Source: Vulcanimicrobiota bacterium (GTDB taxonomy: Bacteria; Vulcanimicrobiota; Vulcanimicrobiia; Vulcanimicrobiales; Vulcanimicrobiaceae). From it: a DNA stretch of 35,789 nucleotides. The notes below the pieces were generated by a model. The model was not told where the DNA came from, did no database searches, and saw only the letters and a list, made by a program, of their open reading frames with translations. Positions 30,472 to 35,789 of this stretch are shown piece after piece. How positions within the stretch are numbered: the first letter of the stretch is position 1; the number at the start of each line of letters is the position of its first letter. The stretch lies in the NCBI GenBank assembly GCA_014305015.1, contig JACRUB010000039.1, positions 1 to 35,789 of the forward strand. The letters run 5' to 3'. A program made the translations under genes and the position numbers.

Positions 30472-31668
30472 CTATTCTACGAGCCCATCCTGAGCACAGC
30501 ATAAGGCGATCGCCATAAAAGGAAGCCAGAGTCCGAAGATAACGACGCTAACAGTATCGATCAGCCCTTGTACCCAAGTTCCGAGAAGTCCCGCCGCCAC
30601 TGCGAGGGCCAGGGTCGCGTTCGCACGATTCGTCGTAGCAAGCCGGGCCCGGAAGATCACGATAAAACGCCACCAAGCGAAGAGCACCGCCGCTATCCCC
30701 ACGATCCCGAGCTCCGCGGCAACTGTCAAAAGGAAGCTATGCGCGTGAAATGCCGTCGGTTCTCCATCAGGCAGACGAACGAACGGATAGATTTTTTCAA
30801 ACACAAACGGGCCGACACCGGTGAGTGGGAAACGCTCAAACATGAGAACGCCCGCCTGCCAGATCGAAAGCCGCGTGTAGTTTTCAGACGGATTGTGGTG
30901 ATAGTTGAAGACAAAGAGGACGGCGACGATTGCAGCGGCGATAATGCCGAGCGCCGAGCGGCCCCGCCACCGGCGCATCTGCGTAAAAACGAAAAACGCA
31001 ACCGCCACTGCCAGGCCCATCCAACCTGCGCGCGAGAAGGTCATCAAAAACGCTGGAATTCCCGCAGCAAGACCCGCGATCGCGAGAAGGCGCAAATCGC
31101 GGCGGGTCGTTACACGCGCGATTGCAAAGGCCAGCGGCAAATAGATGATTAAATAGCCGGCGAGTTCGCCGGGCAAAATGAATGTACCGATTGCGCGCCC
31201 ATGTCCCACCGTATACTCCGCCGCCGGTGTTTTTGTTAGAACCATAAGGATTGCAGCCAGAGCGGCAATCAGCCCCGAGGCGAGATACGCGCGATAGATC
31301 GCCGGAACGACGCCCGGCTCGCGATAAAAGCGCATGAGCAAAACGTGCCACAACACACTGAGACAAAAGATCGCGAGAAAGAGCGCTCCGGCAAGCGGAT
31401 CGAACCCCAGCAGCAAACTCAAGACCGATGCGCCGAGCCATACCATCAGCCCCAATAATGTAGGAACCGGCGCGCGCGGCGGCACGAGAGCGACTGCCAA
31501 TGCGTACACGGCAATAACCGCGACGAGGCCGAGCAGCCCTAATGCCAGTGAGTGCGGCAAGAGCGAAATACCCGGCACGGTGACCGCGGTAAGCGTAATG
31601 AACGACGGAAAAAGCGGCACGATAAAGAAAGTAAAGGCCAGTGTCGCGGGCAGGCCCCGTCTTAGCAT
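30472..31668 (-). CDS. O-antigen ligase (WaaL/Wzy_C) family membrane protein
   Basis: 398 residues with about 11-12 hydrophobic helices. The Wzy_C signature region is seen at LMTFSRAGWMGLAVAVAFF and, in the large periplasmic loop, LTGVGPFVFEKIYPFVRL then AFHAHSFLLTVAAELGIVGI; the final helices include LIDTVSVVIFGLWLPFM. The family joins O-antigen or other glycans to the lipid A core (WaaL), or polymerises repeats (Wzy). The neighbouring lpx and lpt genes favour an LPS-related role, but the glycan is unknown. It overlaps the upstream lpxB-like gene by 7 bp (ATGCTAA). Confidence 0.85.
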   Translation of the reverse strand: MLRRGLPATLAFTFFIVPLFPSFITLTAVTVPGISLLPHSLALGLLGLVAVIAVYALAVALVPPRAPVPTLLGLMVWLGASVLSLLLGFDPLAGALFLAIFCLSVLWHVLLMRFYREPGVVPAIYRAYLASGLIAALAAILMVLTKTPAAEYTVGHGRAIGTFILPGELAGYLIIYLPLAFAIARVTTRRDLRLLAIAGLAAGIPAFLMTFSRAGWMGLAVAVAFFVFTQMRRWRGRSALGIIAAAIVAVLFVFNYHHNPSENYTRLSIWQAGVLMFERFPLTGVGPFVFEKIYPFVRLPDGEPTAFHAHSFLLTVAAELGIVGIAAVLFAWWRFIVIFRARLATTNRANATLALAVAAGLLGTWVQGLIDTVSVVIFGLWLPFMAIALCCAQDGLVE

Positions 31669-32810
31669 TGCACCACTTGGGCAATCTTCGCGGCAATGGC
31701 TGCAGAACCACCCGGTCCGCCCATCCGATCGCGTCCAATCCGTCCCATGGCAGCTCGCGTTCCCTCGTCATCGAGCAGCTTCTCGACTTCGGTTGCCGCA
31801 ACCGGAGGGTTGCCCGGGATCACCTTCATCGCCGCGCCGAGAAGACCACGCTGACGCATGCGATACCAACCATGTTGGCGCGCACCCGGCTCCTGGAATG
31901 CAATAACGGGAATACCGCTTGCGGCCGCGGCTTCGTTAGCCGTTCCCGCCTGGCCCAATACGAGTTTTGCACCCGAGAGCATCGCCCCCGGAGGCCCCGT
32001 CCATGCATGAACTATTGTCCGTCCGCTGCTGTGCAACACAAACGGGCAATGCGTGACCTCTGAGAGGCGCACGTCCCATCCATCCGCTCGTAACTCCTCA
32101 ATGAACCGCTGCGCGCTCAGTCCCGGTGCGATTGAAAGCGTTGCCCCGAGGAGCGGACGCCGCTTACTCAAGTCGCGAATCACCGCGCATAAAAACACTG
32201 CGTCGGAATAGGCCGCTTCGCGGCTGCCGGGAAAAATTGCAAGCCGCTCGTGGAACGGCGGAACGGAGGGATCCGTTTCGCTGAACAAATCTACTATCAC
32301 GTTCCCGGGAGCGAGCGCGAGCACGCCACGTTCGGTGAGGCGCTGCGCCGTCTGCAGATCGCGAACGAATACGGCATCTGTGTTGCGCAGTAAACGTTCT
32401 TCGAGCGTTCCGTACGGGGCGACATAGACGCTCTTTGCGGTACCGACGAAAATCGTTCGCGTTGCGCGCGCTTGTTGGGCCATCAACAGCGCAAAAATAT
32501 CGCCGACGGCTACCGCTGCGTCATACTGCCGGCGGCTCTTGCGCAAGAAGCCCAGTTGCGCAAGCGTGTGTGCAATTAAGCCACTGCGAAAATCGCGCAG
32601 GATGTTCCGCACGTTTCCCATCGCGATAAGGCCGCCGCTGGGCATCGCGCGGCGGGGACCCACTTGCCGCATAGTCGAGGGATGATTCGACTCACCAACT
32701 AACGCCAGATGGTCGCTTTGCACCTGGCAATGCAATTGCAGATCGCGCGCAAGACGAGCAGCAATTGCTTCTTCGCCGTGCCCATTGCTTACGAAAAGAA
32801 TGCGTTTCAT
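31662..32810 (-). CDS. LpxB-related glycosyltransferase (TIGR03492-type)
   Basis: 382 residues. The opening ILFVSNGHGEEAIAARLARDL is characteristic of the lipid-A-disaccharide-synthase-related family described from Cyanobacteria and Deinococcus. Other GT-B/GT19-like landmarks are AVAVGDIFALLMAQQA, FPGSREAAYSDAVF, VLGQAGTANEAAAASGIPVIAFQEPG and the C-terminal helix DRMGGPGGS. It is clearly different from the true lpxB two genes upstream, so it is a paralogue with probably a different acceptor, perhaps another envelope glycolipid. The start overlaps the metallophosphoesterase stop as ATGA. The reaction is unknown. Confidence 0.85.
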   Translation of the reverse strand: MKRILFVSNGHGEEAIAARLARDLQLHCQVQSDHLALVGESNHPSTMRQVGPRRAMPSGGLIAMGNVRNILRDFRSGLIAHTLAQLGFLRKSRRQYDAAVAVGDIFALLMAQQARATRTIFVGTAKSVYVAPYGTLEERLLRNTDAVFVRDLQTAQRLTERGVLALAPGNVIVDLFSETDPSVPPFHERLAIFPGSREAAYSDAVFLCAVIRDLSKRRPLLGATLSIAPGLSAQRFIEELRADGWDVRLSEVTHCPFVLHSSGRTIVHAWTGPPGAMLSGAKLVLGQAGTANEAAAASGIPVIAFQEPGARQHGWYRMRQRGLLGAAMKVIPGNPPVAATEVEKLLDDEGTRAAMGRIGRDRMGGPGGSAAIAAKIAQVVQC

Positions 32811-33532
32811 GCAGCCGGGAGCAGCGGCAGCAATTCGAAGTGCTCTATCTGCGCGCGGCCGCCGGCCGGATCGATTGCAATGTCCGTCGCCGAAACGTAT
32901 TTGCCATAAGGCCCCGCGTGTACGACCGGCACGCCGCCGATGAATTCCGGCTTGCTCAGCGTATCGTGACTATGTCCGCCGAGCAAGAGATCGATGCGCG
33001 GAACGGCCGCCGCGAGCTTTCGGTCGAGCGAGAGTCCGATGTGTGAGAGCACGATAAAGAGGTCGCCCGGCGCGACTCGCGCCGCGTGCGCCGCGATGAC
33101 CTCAGCCGGGTCCAAAAAGCGCCAGCCGAAAATATGTTCCCAGAAGCTGCCCTGCGGATACTGCATGATGAGCAACCCCGTCAGATAGACGTTGCCTTGC
33201 GGCGTGCTCATCCGTAAGTGATCGACGAACGGAAGCGCACGTCCCTTTAGATCCACGAGATTGGAACAAATCAGCGGATGATGCATTTTTGCCGCACGCG
33301 CTGCAAGCAATGTAAAGAGATAGTGGAATTCGCGATTGCCGATAGCTTGTGCGTCGTAGTGTGCGGCGTCTATTTCTGCAATGATCGGTTCGTCGCGATG
33401 GTAGACGGTTTGACTTCCACGTAGCGAATCGCCGCAATCGAAAAGCAGGCCCGGATGCGCCGAACGCAAGGCCGCGAGCGGCGCTATGATCCCGCGGTTA
33501 TTGTGCAAGTCGGAGGTGTGATAGATCCGCAT
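32807..33532 (-). CDS. Metallophosphoesterase (5'-nucleotidase-type), inside the lipid A operon
   Basis: 241 residues. All metal-site motifs of the calcineurin-like fold are present: DLH (8-10), DCGDSLRGS, GNREFHY, VLSHIGLSLD and LLGGHSHDTL. The order and spacing resemble the N-terminal domain of UshA-type 5'-nucleotidases, without a signal peptide or the C-terminal substrate domain. It starts one base inside the lpxB stop (TAATG) and ends inside the lpxB-like start (ATGA), so it is tightly coupled to lipid A synthesis. Since no lpxH or lpxI is seen nearby, it could hydrolyse UDP-2,3-diacylglucosamine (as LpxH does, and as Chlamydia LpxG does with another metallophosphoesterase). That is inference; a nucleotidase is the plain alternative. 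Confidence 0.82.
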   Translation of the reverse strand: MRIYHTSDLHNNRGIIAPLAALRSAHPGLLFDCGDSLRGSQTVYHRDEPIIAEIDAAHYDAQAIGNREFHYLFTLLAARAAKMHHPLICSNLVDLKGRALPFVDHLRMSTPQGNVYLTGLLIMQYPQGSFWEHIFGWRFLDPAEVIAAHAARVAPGDLFIVLSHIGLSLDRKLAAAVPRIDLLLGGHSHDTLSKPEFIGGVPVVHAGPYGKYVSATDIAIDPAGGRAQIEHFELLPLLPAA

Positions 33533-34638
33533 TACGAGCGCGCGAGCGCCACGGCGAACGCGGCAGATTGCTCCAGCACCTCAGCCGGTCCCAGAGCGGC
33601 TCGTAAACCGAGCAGCTCTTCATATTGCGTCTCGGGACTGAGTAAAACGGATTCCATCTCTCTGGAAAGCGCATCCGCCGTAACATCTTCCTGCAAGAGT
33701 TCGGGAACGACCCGCTTCTTGAGCACGAGATTGGGAATGGTGATATGCGGCCCGGAATAGATACGGCGCGCTATTCTTGCCTGCGCTTGTGAGAGGACAT
33801 AAAACGCAATCGCGGGCACGCCGGTGAGCGCGCTCTCCAGCACGGCAGTCCCCGAGGCAACCCATGCGGCATCCGCTTGCGCGATCGCCGCCTGCGCCGA
33901 TTGAACAATGGTGAGGCCGGATAGCGTGCGGCGCTCGAGTTCAGCGCCAATCATTTGCTCGCCGGCGCGATCCGCCGCGCCGAGGATCGCTTTCAAGTTC
34001 GGACGCCGCGCGCGAAGCTGGACGTAGGCATCTAGCAAAACGGGGAGATGGCGTTTGATTTCCCCTGCGCGGCTGCCCGGCAAAATCGCAATCGTTCCGC
34101 CATCGCGCGGGGGCGCCGGACGCGGCGGGCGCATCGTGTATGCGGGCGCTAAGGGATGTCCAAAAAAGTGCACCGGCAACCCGTGCTTGGTGTAAAAATC
34201 ACGCTGATGTTCGAAGGCCACGAGCGGAACGCTGAGCTCCGCAACGGCTTGTGCCTGTTGCGGTTTGTCGAGCCATGCGCCGGGCGGAAAGAAATACAGG
34301 ATCGGCCGGCGGTACCCGATGCGGCGCAGCGTCTTAGCTAAACGCATGTGCACCGCGCCGAAATCGACGACCACAATGAGATCGGGTGGATTCTTTTTTA
34401 AGCGCAGAGCATTGCGCCACATGATCAGCCAGAGTTTTGGAACGTTCATGAGCGCTTCAAAGATGCCCATCGTGCTCCAGCCGCGCGTATGATTCCACAG
34501 TTTAACGCCCTGCTCGCGCATCCGGTCGCCCCCGATCCCTTCGAAATGCGCATCCGGATCGAGGTCTGCAATAGCACGGGCGAGCGATGTGGCGCTCACT
34601 TCACCGGACGCTTCGCCGGTTGAGAAGAAATAGCGCAA
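33532..34638 (-). CDS. lpxB: Lipid-A-disaccharide synthase
   Basis: 368 residues, the usual length, from TTG 34638, eight bases after the lpxA stop. Diagnostic segments: YFFSTGEASGEVSATSLARA, GIGGDRMREQGV, MGIFEALMNVPKL, LIVVVDFGAVHMRLAK, YFFPPGAWLDKP, FFGHPLA, AILPGSRAGEIKRHLPVLL and ASGTAVLESALTGVPAIAFY. LpxB joins UDP-diacylglucosamine and lipid X into the lipid A disaccharide at the inner membrane. Normal SGDLHA-type residues in the first loop are replaced by ASGEVSA, a modest variation. The gene is third in the fabZ - lpxA - lpxB order. Confidence 0.96.
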   Translation of the reverse strand: MRYFFSTGEASGEVSATSLARAIADLDPDAHFEGIGGDRMREQGVKLWNHTRGWSTMGIFEALMNVPKLWLIMWRNALRLKKNPPDLIVVVDFGAVHMRLAKTLRRIGYRRPILYFFPPGAWLDKPQQAQAVAELSVPLVAFEHQRDFYTKHGLPVHFFGHPLAPAYTMRPPRPAPPRDGGTIAILPGSRAGEIKRHLPVLLDAYVQLRARRPNLKAILGAADRAGEQMIGAELERRTLSGLTIVQSAQAAIAQADAAWVASGTAVLESALTGVPAIAFYVLSQAQARIARRIYSGPHITIPNLVLKKRVVPELLQEDVTADALSREMESVLLSPETQYEELLGLRAALGPAEVLEQSAAFAVALARS

Positions 34639-34646
34639 GCCCGCGC

Positions 34647-35414
34647 CTACTTCAAGATGCCGCGGTCGGAGTCGGCTTGGAGAAACGCAATGAGATCGCG
34701 GCCCGCTTGCGTCTTGACCGTCGCTTCCATTTCCTGAAGTGCTTGCGAAAGATTGCGCTTTGATCCGTAAATTAAACGGTAAAAGGCTTTGAGTTCCGCG
34801 ATATCCTCAGCAGAGAAGCCCGCGCGCTTTAAGCCTGCGCTATTGAGGCCGTACGTTTTCGGCGGATTGCCGTCGCACAAAAAAAACGGCGGCAAATCGC
34901 GCGAGAGCTTTGAGAATCCGCCGACGAACGCATACTTACCGACGCGCACGAATTGATGCATGCCCACCATGCCGCCGATGCCGGCATAATCGTCAACCAC
35001 GACGTGGCCCGCCAACTGCGCGAGGTTGCTCATGGTCACGCCGTTTCCGACACGGCAATTGTGCGCGACATGCCCGTAGGCTAGCAGCAAACAATCATCC
35101 CCGATTGAAGTGATTTCTTCTTCGCCGGTAGCACGCTGCACGCTCACATATTCTCGCAGCACCGTTCGGTCGCCGATCGTGGTATACGCGCGTTCGCCCT
35201 TATATTTGCGGTCTTGCGACGTGCTTCCAATCGTAGCGAACGGATAAATCTGGCAGTCTTCGCCGATGGTCGTGTGTCCATTCACCACAACGTTTGCCTG
35301 GAGTACCGTTCCACGTCCGATCTTCACGTGTTCGCCGACTAAGCAGAACGGACCGATCTCAACACCGCGAGCGAGCTGCGCATTCGGGTGAACGACTGCC
35401 GTAGGGTGAATCAC
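34647..35414 (-). CDS. lpxA: Acyl-ACP-UDP-N-acetylglucosamine O-acyltransferase
   Basis: 255 residues. A left-handed beta-helix of hexapeptide repeats (IHPTAVVHPNAQLARGVEIG; IGRGTVLQANVVV), the loop YPFATIGSTSQDRKYKGE typical of LpxA, the catalytic histidine at 118 in YGHVAHNC, the MHQFVRVGKYAFVGG segment and a C-terminal helical domain with SAEDIAELKAFYRLIY. LpxA adds the first acyl chain in lipid A synthesis. The start is GTG 35414-35412 overlapping the fabZ stop as GTGA, so the two are translationally coupled. Confidence 0.97.
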   Translation of the reverse strand: MIHPTAVVHPNAQLARGVEIGPFCLVGEHVKIGRGTVLQANVVVNGHTTIGEDCQIYPFATIGSTSQDRKYKGERAYTTIGDRTVLREYVSVQRATGEEEITSIGDDCLLLAYGHVAHNCRVGNGVTMSNLAQLAGHVVVDDYAGIGGMVGMHQFVRVGKYAFVGGFSKLSRDLPPFFLCDGNPPKTYGLNSAGLKRAGFSAEDIAELKAFYRLIYGSKRNLSQALQEMEATVKTQAGRDLIAFLQADSDRGILK

Positions 35415-35789
35415 GCATGCAGCACGGTGGCATCATAACCAAACAAGCGCGGATCGCTTGCGATTGAAAACATGAGATCGCCCGAACACACCAGCTGATC
35501 GTTGACTTTTGCCGTCGCTTTTATCCACCCAATGTTTTTGCGGATTTTGACGACGATGGTTTCCATCATCAAACAGTCGCCGGGAACAACCGGGCGCCGA
35601 AACTTTACTTTGTCGATGCCGGCAAGGTATGGCGTCTTGCGAGAGAATTCGCCGGGCTCCAGCACCGTCGTACCGCCGAGTTGCGCGAGGGCCTCGATCA
35701 TGTAGACGCCTGGAAAGAGCGGATTGCCCGGAAAATGCCCGGTGAAGACCGGCTCGTTGAAGGTGATATTCTTGTAGCCGAGTGCGCGC
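35411..35789 (-). CDS. fabZ: 3-hydroxyacyl-ACP dehydratase FabZ (partial, C-terminal part)
   Basis: At least 125 residues are visible and the gene continues past the right edge. The hot-dog fold signature is complete: NITFNEPVFTGHFPGNPLFP and GVYMIEALAQLGGT, with the catalytic histidine in GHFPG and the glutamate in IEALAQ. Then KVKFRRPVVPGDCLMMET and KATAKVNDQLVCSGDLMF. FabZ supplies unsaturated acyl-ACP for fatty acids and limits the pool of hydroxyacyl-ACP that LpxA uses, which explains its place here. Whether the missing N-terminus is fused to LpxC, as in some phyla, cannot be seen. Confidence 0.95.
   Translation of the reverse strand, partial: RALGYKNITFNEPVFTGHFPGNPLFPGVYMIEALAQLGGTTVLEPGEFSRKTPYLAGIDKVKFRRPVVPGDCLMMETIVVKIRKNIGWIKATAKVNDQLVCSGDLMFSIASDPRLFGYDATVLHA

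Overview
The window is about 36 kb of densely packed, GC-rich chromosomal DNA from a diderm bacterium. It contains 37 protein-coding genes, two of them cut by the window edges. I see no RNA gene, insertion sequence, prophage or CRISPR array. Diderm status follows from a lipid A/LPS assembly and export operon (fabZ, lpxA, lpxB, an O-antigen-ligase-like gene, lptC, lptB, lptF/G) and from an outer-membrane barrel protein with an N-terminal SLH domain. An SLH porin, a cyanobacteria-type DUF3084 protein, a TIGR03492-type LpxB relative and a minCDE-rodA cluster together point to a deep-branching diderm near the Cyanobacteria/Terrabacteria side. Eremiobacterota/Vulcanimicrobiota (WPS-2) or Armatimonadota are my best guesses. 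This is inference from gene content, not a phylogenetic result.

Layout. (1) 1-2927, minus: cell-division placement and elongation operon minC - minD1 - minD2 - minE - rodA (rodA start only). It carries two tandem, diverged minD genes, the first probably starting at CTG. (2) 3143-6206, plus: an exported M48 metalloprotease with TPRs, then a DUF697 membrane protein. The divergent gap holds a perfect DnaA-box sequence and a GC palindrome. (3) 6210-14588: a MoxR/DUF58/DUF4129/DUF4350 membrane-associated AAA+ operon on minus, with RDD and SpoIIM-family membrane proteins nearby. A three-gene envelope-stress-type operon (amphipathic helix/TM protein, holin-X family, DUF3618) interrupts it and ends in a strong terminator whose 3' arm is also the likely ribosome site of the SpoIIM gene. 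(4) 14640-16911: MOSC protein, a small membrane-protein/winged-helix regulator pair, and a methyltransferase. (5) 16908-21188: DNA maintenance: dnaX - ybaB - recR on minus and a divergent RecQ helicase with an unusual C-terminal domain, followed by a secreted Ig-like protein of unknown function. (6) 22841-26550, minus: SLH porin, TPR protein, GT4 glycosyltransferase. (7) 26682-35789, minus: eleven genes, almost all overlapping by 1-7 nt or separated by fewer than 10 nt, running fabZ - lpxA - lpxB - metallophosphoesterase - lpxB-like - O-antigen ligase - lptC - lptB - lptF/G - DUF3084 - YqgF/RuvX-like.

How the genes work together: region 7 builds the lipid A precursor and exports LPS, region 6 supplies an outer-membrane/peptidoglycan tether, region 1 places the division site and supports elongation, and regions 2-3 look like envelope quality control and stress functions. 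The most original observations are the tandem MinD pair, the metallophosphoesterase that sits where a UDP-diacylglucosamine hydrolase would be expected, translational coupling of lptF/G to DUF3084 and a RuvX-like gene, and probable CTG starts.
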